Positions 40,229-49,068 of a DNA stretch of 64,000 nucleotides are shown piece after piece (position 1 is the first letter of the stretch; each line of letters opens with the position of its first letter). The notes beneath the pieces were generated by a model that worked only from the letters and a program-made list of their open reading frames with translations, had not been told where the DNA came from and searched no databases. The DNA comes from Candidimonas sp. SYP-B2681 (GTDB lineage Bacteria; Pseudomonadota; Gammaproteobacteria; Burkholderiales; Burkholderiaceae_B), in contig NZ_RYDV01000003.1 of NCBI RefSeq assembly GCF_003971065.1, forward strand, positions 124,001 through 188,000, given 5' to 3'. A program made the translations under genes and the position numbers.

Positions 40229-41968
40229 TCAGAGGCGCGGCACGGCAGCGAGCAATCGCTGCGTTTCGCTATGGGCAGGCGAAGAGAGAACATTTTCAGT
40301 CGATCCTGTCTCGACGATTTTCCCCTGGTGCATGATGGCGATCCGATCCGATAAATATTCCACAACGCCAAAATTATGTGTGATGAACAGATAGGCAATT
40401 TCAAACTCAAGTTGAAGCGCGCGTAGCAAGTCAATAATTTGAGCCTGAACGGAAACATCCAGCGCTGAAGTGGGTTCGTCGCAGATCAGTACAGTAGGCT
40501 CGACTGCCAGTGCCCGTGCAATCGCAATACGTTGGCGTTGACCCCCAGAAAACTCGTGAGGATACCGTTCGGACGTATTTACCGGCAGGCCCACCCGATC
40601 CAGCAGGCTGCGTACCTGCGCCGCCCGATCGGAACGGGACCGATCGGGTCGTAAGGCGGCAATCCCTTCATCCAGGATTTCACCCACCAACATGCGCGGA
40701 TCCAGTGAAGCGTAAGGATCCTGGAATACGATCTGTATGGTCTGACGCATGCTTCTGAGCTGAGCGCCTCGCGCCGTCAGCAAGTTTTCGCCCAGAAGGT
40801 GTGCTTGCCCTGCCACCCTGGCCTGTTTATCCAACAGGCGCAACAAGGCCTTGGCCGTTGTAGTCTTGCCGCAGCCGGACTCCCCGAGCAACGCCAGCGT
40901 TTCACCCGCTCGCAAGTCGAAAGATACGTCTTCGATTATCTTAAGAGGCTCTGGAGTTGGCATAAACAGAGCGCTCTTCCTGGAGTAGGAAACCGAAAGG
41001 TTCTTTACGACCAGGACTGGGCCATCGACCGGCTTTGAATGGCCCTTATGCATTGAATTGCTGGCCGTCGTCTGAACAGTTATTCCGGCAGCCGATTCAT
41101 GCACGGCCGAATTCGGATCGAAAGCGGACAAAGGCTTGCCTCGCTTAGCGAAAGTAGGGATGGCCGCCAACAATTGCCGGGCGTACGGATGCTTCGCGGC
41201 GGCGAAGAAGGTTGCGGCGTCGAGCGTTTCCACGATCTCGCCGGCGCGCATCAGCGCCACGTAGTCGGCCACGTTTTTCACCACGGCGAGGTCATGCGTA
41301 ATCAGCATGATCGCCAAGCCCATTTCCTTCTGGATGTCGGCCAGCAGATCCAGGATTTGCGCCTGAACCGTGACGTCCAAAGCCGTTGTGGGTTCATCTG
41401 CGATGAGAAGCCTCGGCTCGGCCGCCAGCGCAATAGCAATCATGATGCGCTGTTTCTGTCCGCCAGAAAATTGGAAGGGATAGTCGGAAAGCCTTTTTTC
41501 GGCGTCTGGAATGCCAACACGTTTGAGCCACCACGCAGCCCGCTGCTTCAAGGCTTTGCCCCTGTAAGAGGTGTGTGCGCGCAAGGTTTCGATAAGCTGA
41601 TCGCCGATATTCATCACCGGGTTCAGACTCGTGGATGGCTCCTGAAAAATAATGCCGACCTGCCCACCTCTTACGCCCCGCATTCCCTCTTCGGCAAGGC
41701 CATTGAGTTCGGTCTGACCGAGAAAGATCTGTCCCGAAGCGATCCAGCCGGCGTCCGGCAGCAGCCTGAGCAAGGCGAGCGCAGTCATGCTTTTACCGCA
41801 GCCAGATTCACCCACCAGTGCGAAAGTCTCGCCGCGCGAAATAGCCAGCCCCAACGACTTTACTGCCTCTTGAACACCGGCATCACTGGCAATATGCACT
41901 GACAGATTACGTATGGACAATACGGCTTCGGAATGAGGGGAATGCTGCTGTACCGAAAGATCTGTCAT
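40229..41968 (-). CDS. Double-domain ABC transporter ATPase, YejF-like (peptide import)
   Basis: This ATPase powers a peptide importer. It has 579 residues and two complete nucleotide-binding domains. The first has Walker A GESGCGKSMTAL, signature FSGGQKQRIMIA and Walker B LLIADEPTTALD. The second has Walker A GESGCGKTTTAK, signature FSGGQRQRIAIA and Walker [12 protein letters not shown]. Fusion of the two ATPases, plus the order binding protein, permease, permease, ATPase, matches E. coli yejABEF (microcin C/peptide transporter). Its start overlaps the preceding permease stop by 4 nt (ATGA). Confidence 0.88.
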   Translation of the reverse strand: MTDLSVQQHSPHSEAVLSIRNLSVHIASDAGVQEAVKSLGLAISRGETFALVGESGCGKSMTALALLRLLPDAGWIASGQIFLGQTELNGLAEEGMRGVRGGQVGIIFQEPSTSLNPVMNIGDQLIETLRAHTSYRGKALKQRAAWWLKRVGIPDAEKRLSDYPFQFSGGQKQRIMIAIALAAEPRLLIADEPTTALDVTVQAQILDLLADIQKEMGLAIMLITHDLAVVKNVADYVALMRAGEIVETLDAATFFAAAKHPYARQLLAAIPTFAKRGKPLSAFDPNSAVHESAAGITVQTTASNSMHKGHSKPVDGPVLVVKNLSVSYSRKSALFMPTPEPLKIIEDVSFDLRAGETLALLGESGCGKTTTAKALLRLLDKQARVAGQAHLLGENLLTARGAQLRSMRQTIQIVFQDPYASLDPRMLVGEILDEGIAALRPDRSRSDRAAQVRSLLDRVGLPVNTSERYPHEFSGGQRQRIAIARALAVEPTVLICDEPTSALDVSVQAQIIDLLRALQLEFEIAYLFITHNFGVVEYLSDRIAIMHQGKIVETGSTENVLSSPAHSETQRLLAAVPRL

Positions 41969-43419
41969 GATGCTGTGCCCTTGACCGCAAGCCTGCGCGG
42001 CTTAAAACGGCGAGTGCGAGGATCAAACGCGTCCTGGATCGCATCGGCGAAAATATTGGCCGACAACACCAACGCCAGCAAGAAGACAAATGCCCCCATC
42101 AGGTTCCACCAGATCATGGGATCGCGCGACATTTCCAGACGCGCCATATCGATCATGGTGCCAAATGACGGAGTGCTGGGGTCCACTCCAATACCCAGAT
42201 ACGATAGGATTGCCTCGTAGAGGACCAGTCCGGAGAATTCCAGCACCATAGTGATGAGTACGATATGCATCAGGTTAGGCAGCAAGTGGCGGCGCATGAT
42301 ACGCCAGTGGCCTACACCAAAAGCGCGCGCTGCCTGCACGTATTCCAGCTCACGCAGCTTCAGGGTTTCGGCCCGCAACAGGCGGCAAAGCCCCGCCCAG
42401 CCAGTCAGACCCAATATCAGACAGAGCAGGAACAAGCGCAGGTCGGCGCGAGCGGCGACCGTATCGAACATATTTGGATTATTGTCGATATACACCTGCA
42501 TCATCAGAACGCAGGCGGCAATGAGCAGGACGCCGGGAATGGAAGTCAGCGTCGTATAAATGTACTGTATGACGTCGTCTACACGGCCTTTGAAATAGCC
42601 TGCCGCGATGCCAAAGGCCAGGGCTGGGGGAAGCATGGCAACTGTGGTGAGCGTGCCAATGACCAGGGCCGTCCGTATGCTTTTCAGGCACTGCCACAGC
42701 ACATCGTTACCGGTACGGTCGGTCCCAAGCACATGGTAGTTGCCGCCCAGTGTGAGGGCCGTCGCAGCCAGAATCAAGCCGATACTGAAGGTGATCCACA
42801 TAGCACGCCACGGAATACCCGACTGCCCCTGCCACCAGGCGCGCCATGCTTGCCCGAATCCAGCGGTTCGGCGCCTATGCAATAGCGTCAGGGCCATGGC
42901 GCCGGCCAACGACCCTGCCATTCCGATAAAAAGCCCCCATGAAAGGCGACGGTAAATATCGCGAGGCCGTTCCGCCTCGGCCTGCAAACGCACGCCGGCA
43001 TGTTTCAAACGTGGATAGTCGCGAACAGGCTGGCCATCGATCAGCTCGGTTTCCTTGGTGAACTGCCGCACAGCCATCGGCGCCGAATAGGTATTCTCGC
43101 GCTTGGCCAACTGGGTCAGAGACAGCAGATCGTCCAGTGCCGAGCGCAGTATTGGCGAATACAGCGGCGTCGCAACAAGGTTCGCCGCAGCGGTCTTGAC
43201 CGGTGGCAATAAGGGACGATAGTGTATGGAGTCGAGTACGCCGACCAATACGAAGCCGGCCAAAACGACCGCCGCGCACATCGCCGACGGTGTCCTGGCA
43301 ACACTTTTCCACGCCGACTGCAATGATGCACTGCGCCTGACCCGAAACGCATAGAAGAGGACGACCAGTACCAAGCCGAAGACGAAAATATCGGTCCATA
43401 GGAAGACAAATTTTGGCAT
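41965..43419 (-). CDS. ABC transporter permease, YejE-like, with long periplasmic insertion
   Basis: This is an inner-membrane permease of the oligopeptide class. It has 484 residues; E. coli YejE has about 341. The permease core (about residue 230 to the end) includes NDVLWQCLKSIRTALVIGTL and the EAA loop YVQAARAFGVGHWRIMRRHLLPN. The extra length is at the N-terminus: two added hydrophobic segments flank a soluble stretch of about 100 residues (about 70-170) that is probably periplasmic. It starts 3 nt after the yejB-like gene stops. Confidence 0.85.
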   Translation of the reverse strand: MPKFVFLWTDIFVFGLVLVVLFYAFRVRRSASLQSAWKSVARTPSAMCAAVVLAGFVLVGVLDSIHYRPLLPPVKTAAANLVATPLYSPILRSALDDLLSLTQLAKRENTYSAPMAVRQFTKETELIDGQPVRDYPRLKHAGVRLQAEAERPRDIYRRLSWGLFIGMAGSLAGAMALTLLHRRRTAGFGQAWRAWWQGQSGIPWRAMWITFSIGLILAATALTLGGNYHVLGTDRTGNDVLWQCLKSIRTALVIGTLTTVAMLPPALAFGIAAGYFKGRVDDVIQYIYTTLTSIPGVLLIAACVLMMQVYIDNNPNMFDTVAARADLRLFLLCLILGLTGWAGLCRLLRAETLKLRELEYVQAARAFGVGHWRIMRRHLLPNLMHIVLITMVLEFSGLVLYEAILSYLGIGVDPSTPSFGTMIDMARLEMSRDPMIWWNLMGAFVFLLALVLSANIFADAIQDAFDPRTRRFKPRRLAVKGTAS

Positions 43420-43422
43420 AGG

Positions 43423-44400
43423 CTACTCGAACCGAACCCGGGGATCAGCCAGGGTATAAGAAATATCGGCCAGGATCAGTCCCACGATATACAGGGCAGC
43501 GCCTAGAAACACCATGGCCCGCACAATGGAGAAGTCTTGCGCGTTGATGGCATCGATGGTGTAGCTGCCTAAGCCCGGGATCCCGAAAAAGGACTCGGAA
43601 ATCAGACTGCCCATGAAAAGCAACGGTATTGCCGAAACCGTTCCGGTCAGGATAGGCAACATGGCGTTGCGCAAGATATGGCGAAACAGCACCACACGTT
43701 CGGACAGGCCCTTGGCACGCGCCGTGCGAACATAGTCTTTGCCGGCTTCTTCCAGAAACAACGTACGGTAAAAACGGGATTCCGCACCCAGCCGTGAAAA
43801 TACGGCAACCAGCACAGGCATGATCAGAAAGCGCAGGCTGCCCCATCCGTCGACGTATCCTGAGTACGGCATCCAGCGCAAAACCTTGGCGAACATCCAT
43901 TGTCCGGCAATTATGTAGAACAAGCCTGAAATCGAAAGCAGTACAACGCATACCACGACTCCGGCAAAATCAAGCCGCGTTCCCTTGAAAAAAACCAGCA
44001 ACAGGGCAAACGACACGCACGCGAACAGGCCGAGAAAAAACGTAGGCAGCGCCAGCGCTAGGCTCGGACCCATGCGTTGGCTTATCTCATAACCGATGTC
44101 GCGGCCTTCGTCGGAAAAACCGAAATCAAAGCGCAATAGCGGGACTGAGCGTGTAAAAAAAATGGTGTCGGTCCATTGTTCGGCACCAGCAGCCTGTTGG
44201 TTAAAGAAAAGAGGCTTGTCGTAACCCCGTTCAGTCTTCCATTTCTCGATGGCGGACTGGCTTACGCGCTGGCCGCCAATCGACAGGCGCGCCATATCGT
44301 CTGGCGTATTGACAGCGAAGAACAGCACGAACGTGAGCAAATTTACGCCAATCAGTATCAATACTCCGTACATGAGGCGGCGGATTACATAGCGGGTCAT
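43423..44400 (-). CDS. ABC transporter permease, YejB-like
   Basis: This membrane permease has 325 residues. The N-terminus MTRYVIRRLMYGVLILIGVNLLTF is typical of DppB/OppB/YejB permeases. The EAA loop is YVRTARAKGLSERVVLFRHILRNAMLP. About six membrane helices are visible. Its start overlaps the stop of the binding-protein gene by 4 nt (ATGA), showing translational coupling in the operon. Confidence 0.9.
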   Translation of the reverse strand: MTRYVIRRLMYGVLILIGVNLLTFVLFFAVNTPDDMARLSIGGQRVSQSAIEKWKTERGYDKPLFFNQQAAGAEQWTDTIFFTRSVPLLRFDFGFSDEGRDIGYEISQRMGPSLALALPTFFLGLFACVSFALLLVFFKGTRLDFAGVVVCVVLLSISGLFYIIAGQWMFAKVLRWMPYSGYVDGWGSLRFLIMPVLVAVFSRLGAESRFYRTLFLEEAGKDYVRTARAKGLSERVVLFRHILRNAMLPILTGTVSAIPLLFMGSLISESFFGIPGLGSYTIDAINAQDFSIVRAMVFLGAALYIVGLILADISYTLADPRVRFE

Positions 44401-46640
44401 GGGCGTCTCGCCGAATCGTGATGAGCCAGCGCGGTTGCGCGGTCCTTACGTTTGGCAGTACGCCAGGCCAAACCGGCGCCCGCCAAACAAAACGCCGCCA
44501 ACAACCATAAAGGCCACCAGTATGGCGGGTTCCACTCCTTTATTTTTTTCGCTCGCAAGATCGGGTCGATGCGATAGAACTGCAACGTATTACGGACCAT
44601 TTGCGTAGGTTTGGCATTACCTACCCAAGCCTGGTAGGCGCCACCCGACTTGGGAAAATAGCCGAACAACCACGGAGCGTCGTGCTGGACGATGGCCACC
44701 ATCTTGTGAACCAAGGCTTCTTTTTGCGGCCCATCGTCCAGAAAACGCATTTGCTCGAATAGGCGATCGAATTCAGGGTTTTGATAGTTCGATGCGTTTT
44801 CCCCGCCAGTGCCGACTTTGGCATTAGGGCCATAAAGCAAGAAGAGAAAATTTTCGGCATCGGGGTAATCGGCGACCCATCCCCACATGAACATCTGCGC
44901 GCTGCCGCTACGCATCTTGTCCTGGAAACGGTTGTAATCGGTCGCCCGAATTTCCAACTGGATGTTGATGGAAGCCAATTGACGACGCATCCAGTCGAGC
45001 ATGGCGCTGGAGCCCATACCACCCGCTGAGTCAAAATGCAGTATCAAGGGCCGGCCTGTCATGGCGTCGCGACCATCGGGATAGCCAGCATCTTTCAATA
45101 GCTGGCGTGCATGCTCGATCGGCCGTCGGACTGCGCGACCCGAGTCCAGCGTATAGATCTGACGATTAAGCCCTTCCGGAAGTGCTTGATACCCCGGGAT
45201 GCCAGGCGGAACGGGGCCGTAGGCAACCTGCGCTTCGTCATTCTGGAAAATGGATACATATTGTTCCCAATTGAAGGCAATACCAATTGCCTGACGCAGC
45301 TTGCGATTCTTTTCCTGCTGTTCGGGGGTATCGCCCTGGCCGACGATGGGATCACGCCAATTGAAACCCAGGTATGACACCTGCGCTTCGGTCGAGCTGC
45401 GCAGCTGTATTCCATGGTCCTTGTACAAGGAAGCCTTTTCGGCAGAATCGCCTGCTGCCACCCGCATGGCGACGCCATAATCACCGCGGTCCACTTGCGG
45501 AATGTCGTAATAGCCCTGAAGGAATTTACCCATCAAGGGGACACTTTCCTTCTCGAGCGTGAACACCACCTTATCGACGAACGGTGTGAGCTTTCCGCAG
45601 TCATGCAACAACCCTGCCTGAGCATCGCCGGCCTCGCCCTCGCATGGATACGGTTCGCCGCGAAAGTTAGGATTGCGTGACAATACGTGCCGCCTATTCG
45701 GGATGGACTCACTTAACATGTACGGGCCGGTGCCTAAGGGCCAGGTATTGAGCGACAGATTATGTTCCGCCATACCGGCTTGCTGGTAAAAGCGATCTGC
45801 TTCCCAGGGTACTGGCGCGGTAAAGGTCATGGCAAGCCAGTACTTAAACTGCGGATACTTACCCTTTACTTTGATACGCAGCGTATGGGAACCCAGCGCT
45901 TGCACGCCGTCGAATCCGGTCGTGCGAAGGTCCAGCCATGGGCGGACCGCGCCCGGTGCCAATGTCGACCGTTCTGCCTGGTCCTGGTTTTTCAGCTGCT
46001 CGCCATATTCGCGCAGGCCTACGATATGCTCGGCCATTACGCCGTAGATTGGCGACGCGATTCGAGGGCTGGCCAAACGTCGGAATGCATACACGTAATC
46101 GTTTGCGTTTAGCTCGCGCGTGCCGGTTTGAGAAAAATCATCGACGCCGAACTTGTTTTCAAGTTCGTTGGCAGCAAGCGGCCAATACGCAGGCTTGCCC
46201 GAAGCATCGATCGCTAGCGCGGGATGAGGCTGGAATTTTATGCCCGGCTTAATCTGGATATCGTAAACACTGACGGCAACCTGGTCGCCAGGAGCGTCCT
46301 CGGGAAGCTGCCCCCCGTTTTGGTCGAAATAAGCCGGTGTCGCAATAGAGACCGCAGTTCTCGGTATCAGTCTGTAAGGACGAGCCAAGTAGTCATAGCT
46401 ATACAAGGGCTCGTAGATAGAATAGGTGAACGGCGTTTCGTCCGTTGAATATGAATTCGCGGGGTCGAGATATTTGGGTGACCGCTGTGCGAAAGCGGTG
46501 TACAAGACGTTGTCAGCTTCATCGCCTTGCGCATACGGACTATTGACAGGAGCCGGCGTACAGGCGGCCAAAAAGAAAGTAAGCAGCAGGAGTACAACGG
46601 GCACAACGCGTCTCCTTAGCACCGTTGCTGCTGCCAGCAT
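44397..46640 (-). CDS. Peptide ABC transporter substrate-binding lipoprotein with C-terminal membrane helix (YejA-like)
   Basis: This is an extracytoplasmic family 5 (DppA/OppA/YejA) binding protein of 747 residues, longer than the usual 530-600. The signal peptide MLAAATVLRRRVVPVVLLLL ends in a lipobox at LAAC. Family motifs include LDPANSYSTDETPFTYSIYEPL and YRLIPRTA. The C-terminus has an unexpected hydrophobic helix at about 708-726 (WWPLWLLAAFCLAGAGLAW) followed by a basic tail. An alternative GTG start at 46604 has an ideal AAGGAG site 7 nt upstream but yields a very short signal without basic residues. Confidence 0.82.
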   Translation of the reverse strand: MLAAATVLRRRVVPVVLLLLTFFLAACTPAPVNSPYAQGDEADNVLYTAFAQRSPKYLDPANSYSTDETPFTYSIYEPLYSYDYLARPYRLIPRTAVSIATPAYFDQNGGQLPEDAPGDQVAVSVYDIQIKPGIKFQPHPALAIDASGKPAYWPLAANELENKFGVDDFSQTGTRELNANDYVYAFRRLASPRIASPIYGVMAEHIVGLREYGEQLKNQDQAERSTLAPGAVRPWLDLRTTGFDGVQALGSHTLRIKVKGKYPQFKYWLAMTFTAPVPWEADRFYQQAGMAEHNLSLNTWPLGTGPYMLSESIPNRRHVLSRNPNFRGEPYPCEGEAGDAQAGLLHDCGKLTPFVDKVVFTLEKESVPLMGKFLQGYYDIPQVDRGDYGVAMRVAAGDSAEKASLYKDHGIQLRSSTEAQVSYLGFNWRDPIVGQGDTPEQQEKNRKLRQAIGIAFNWEQYVSIFQNDEAQVAYGPVPPGIPGYQALPEGLNRQIYTLDSGRAVRRPIEHARQLLKDAGYPDGRDAMTGRPLILHFDSAGGMGSSAMLDWMRRQLASINIQLEIRATDYNRFQDKMRSGSAQMFMWGWVADYPDAENFLFLLYGPNAKVGTGGENASNYQNPEFDRLFEQMRFLDDGPQKEALVHKMVAIVQHDAPWLFGYFPKSGGAYQAWVGNAKPTQMVRNTLQFYRIDPILRAKKIKEWNPPYWWPLWLLAAFCLAGAGLAWRTAKRKDRATALAHHDSARRP

Positions 46641-47254
46641 TGATACCGCCATACCCATGGGCTCACCGCAGCGCCCTGCTGCCAGATCCCGATACCGGCA
46701 CGCCTTGCCTGCTTTTCGAGTTCGGGAATTTTTGGATCGCGCATGAACTTGCCGCGTCCTTCCATATTGGCCCACGCCATGCCAGATGCCACCTGCACCT
46801 GGTTGGCTGTCGTGCCGTCGCCCAACGGAACTTCGCACACATTGCGATCATAGCGATCGCGTTCATGACAGGTAAGGGTGAGAGTCTTGCCCGCTATCAA
46901 TGCAGCCAGGGCATTCTTTGAAGCTTGTGACTGGGCCTGCCCGGGCCGTTCACTGTCTTTGGTAACCTCGGGCGCATCAATGCTGGCCATCCGAACTCGC
47001 AGCTGTTTGCCGTCGACCAGCAGGGTGAACGTATCGCCATCGGCAATGCGCACGACACGCCCCGTCAAGTTATAGGGCGTATCGACAGAGGAACCATACT
47101 GGGTCTGTTTTGCAGCCACGTCAGGTTTCACCGCGGCAAACAAGCCGAAGGCAGCCATTACGGCTGTACCGATCAGGGCCAATATTCTTCCCCGTTGTCG
47201 GGGAATTAACCTGTTCGCTGCATTGCGAATCAACATCTTCAACACACTACTCAC
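46616..47254 (-). CDS. Membrane-anchored thermonuclease (SNase-like)
   Basis: This is a staphylococcal-nuclease-fold protein of 212 residues. An N-terminal hydrophobic segment (ILALIGTAVMAAFGLFAAV, about residues 24-42) is a membrane anchor or an uncleaved signal. The nuclease core begins at about residue 62 (LTGRVVRIADGDTFTLLVDG), with RMASIDAPE as the catalytic Arg/metal Asp motif. CHERDRYDRNVCEV carries the second active-site Arg region. It is probably periplasmic. It is the first gene of the leftward run with the YejABEF-like importer; the importer gene begins within or just after its stop codon. Confidence 0.88.
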   Translation of the reverse strand: MSSVLKMLIRNAANRLIPRQRGRILALIGTAVMAAFGLFAAVKPDVAAKQTQYGSSVDTPYNLTGRVVRIADGDTFTLLVDGKQLRVRMASIDAPEVTKDSERPGQAQSQASKNALAALIAGKTLTLTCHERDRYDRNVCEVPLGDGTTANQVQVASGMAWANMEGRGKFMRDPKIPELEKQARRAGIGIWQQGAAVSPWVWRYQCWQQQRC

Positions 47255-47328
47255 GAGATCCCTGGAAAAAGTACGGCGAGAATGCCGCAGTGATCATTCA
47301 TGCCGTTCCATCGGGGACAGGCTGCTGA

Positions 47329-47355
47329 ATTATATGAGCCCACCGTCAATTGCAA
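47329..47355 (-). promoter_or_regulatory. Candidate promoter for the thermonuclease/YejABEF-like operon
   Basis: Read leftwards, TTGCAA (47355-47350) is followed after 15 bp by a perfect TATAAT (47334-47329). It lies about 75 nt upstream of the thermonuclease start. The spacer is short, so confidence is limited. Confidence 0.4.
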
Positions 47356-47398
47356 CAGACGGTTAATCCCTGATGAGGCATCAACAAATGGCCCCGCT

Positions 47399-49039
47399 TC
47401 ATTCCGGCCACGCCCGTTCGAGCACACTATACAGTGCTAATGGGCTCGTGGTAATGCCATAGACTCGCCCGCCGATATCCCCGAAACGGCTTTGCACGAA
47501 GGCATCGGCCAAGACCTCTGGTGCATGACGCCGCAGCAAACTTGCCTGGATTAATAACACCAGCTCCTGCGCCACTAAGCGCGCGGAAGATTCCAGGGTT
47601 GGTCCGGCGGACGTGAGCAAGGCCTGCAAACCTTGCGCACGCTGCCGCAGACGGGGCTCGTCGGCACAATCTTGTTCGATCGAGTCGCTCAAGACCTGCG
47701 CCAGCTCAGGGTGACGTTTCAATGCGCGCAGAACGTCAAGGCACATTACGTTACCGGAACCTTCCCATATCGAATTGACCGGAGCCTCGCGCAGAAGCCG
47801 CGCCATGGGAGCCTCTTCAATATAGCCATTGCCCCCCCAAACCTCCATGCATTCGGCCGCCGCCTCGATGGTGCGTTTGCACACCCAGAACTTCGCCGCG
47901 GGAACGAGAATCCGCCGATACGCCTGATCCAGGAGCTCACCGGCGGGGTCAAATGCGCGCGCCAAGCGCAAAGCAAGGGCTGTAGCGGCTTCGCTTTCCA
48001 GGGCAAGGTCCATTAGCACGCTTTGCATCAAACCGTGCCGGATCAGAGCTTGCCCAAAAGCGATGCGATGCCGCGCATGATGCAGTGCCTGTACCAGTGA
48101 CTGGCGCAGCAACGCTGCACTGCCCAATACGCAATCGAGACGTGTATACGACGCCATTTCGACTAAAGTTGCGACCCCGCGGCCTTCTTCACCGACCAGA
48201 ACACCGATCGCATCCTGAAATTCGACCTCGACGCTGGCATTGGAACGATTGCCCATCTTGTTTTTGATGCGCTGTATGCGAATTGGATTCTTGCTGCCAT
48301 CATCAAGCCAGCGCGGTAGATAGAAACACGAAAATGCATCATCATGCCTGGCGAGCACCAAATGGGCGTCGGACATAGGTGAGGAAAAGAACCATTTGTG
48401 GCCGACCAGCCGATAAATGGCGCCGCGCCCGCCGGCGTCCACAGGCATCGCCTGCGTAGTATTGCTACGCAGGTCCGAGCCACCCTGTTTCTCTGTCATG
48501 CCCATGCCCACCATCATTGACGATTTTCGCGCTAAGGGCGCATCGCGCTCGTCGTATTGCTGGGAATAAAGCAGCTTCTTGACCGTATCGAACCAGGTCT
48601 CTTTCTGTAGCACAGGTATAGCCGCCGAGGTCATTGTCACCGGACACAGGGATCCTGCCTCAATCTGGCCATGCATAAGATAGGCGGCAGCGCGGGCCAC
48701 CTGGGATCCCGGACGAGGCGCTGCCCAACCACTGCAATGCATTCCCTGCAGGAATTCGAGGCGCAACAGGCGATGCCAGCCAGGGTGAAAAACGACTCGA
48801 TCAACGCGTAGACCCTGCCGATCGAAGGCCTGAAGTTCGGGAGGGTGCTGATTCACCGCGTGCGCGACCTCGATCGTCTCGGCAGAACCCAGACGCCCAC
48901 CGTAGTGAAGTAGCGACTCATCGTGCCATTCGCCACCTTCGCGCTTGACGCCCTCCTGTAAAGCGATATCAGTGGCATACAGGTTGTAGTCAACCAGATC
49001 AGGCACCTGGTTAGTCACTTCGTGTGTCGCCCAGCTCAT
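47399..49039 (-). CDS. AidB-like acyl-CoA dehydrogenase
   Basis: This is a flavoprotein of the acyl-CoA dehydrogenase superfamily, AidB branch, 546 residues from this start. The N-terminus MSWATHEVTNQVPDLVDYN and the following REGGEWHDESL and FHPGWHRLL match the AidB N-terminus. ACAD motifs include MGMTEKQGGSDLRSNTTQA and WGGNGYIEEAPMARLLREAPV. E. coli AidB is linked to the alkylation response; no ada or alkB is near here. ATG 49039 has AGGGGA 8 nt upstream. An alternative ATG at 49072 overlaps the corA stop as ATGA. Confidence 0.88.
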   Translation of the reverse strand: MSWATHEVTNQVPDLVDYNLYATDIALQEGVKREGGEWHDESLLHYGGRLGSAETIEVAHAVNQHPPELQAFDRQGLRVDRVVFHPGWHRLLRLEFLQGMHCSGWAAPRPGSQVARAAAYLMHGQIEAGSLCPVTMTSAAIPVLQKETWFDTVKKLLYSQQYDERDAPLARKSSMMVGMGMTEKQGGSDLRSNTTQAMPVDAGGRGAIYRLVGHKWFFSSPMSDAHLVLARHDDAFSCFYLPRWLDDGSKNPIRIQRIKNKMGNRSNASVEVEFQDAIGVLVGEEGRGVATLVEMASYTRLDCVLGSAALLRQSLVQALHHARHRIAFGQALIRHGLMQSVLMDLALESEAATALALRLARAFDPAGELLDQAYRRILVPAAKFWVCKRTIEAAAECMEVWGGNGYIEEAPMARLLREAPVNSIWEGSGNVMCLDVLRALKRHPELAQVLSDSIEQDCADEPRLRQRAQGLQALLTSAGPTLESSARLVAQELVLLIQASLLRRHAPEVLADAFVQSRFGDIGGRVYGITTSPLALYSVLERAWPE

Positions 49040-49068
49040 GATGGCATCCCCTGTAACGCCGCAGCGTT

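Noticed and set aside
41099-41902. Open frame of 267 codons opposite the YejF-like gene
   Set aside because: It overlaps conserved ATPase motifs on the other strand and shows no protein features.
47329-47346. Promoter made of TTGACG directly before TATAAT near the thermonuclease gene
   Set aside because: The spacer would be only 9 bp. A TTGCAA further upstream is a better, though still short-spaced, -35.
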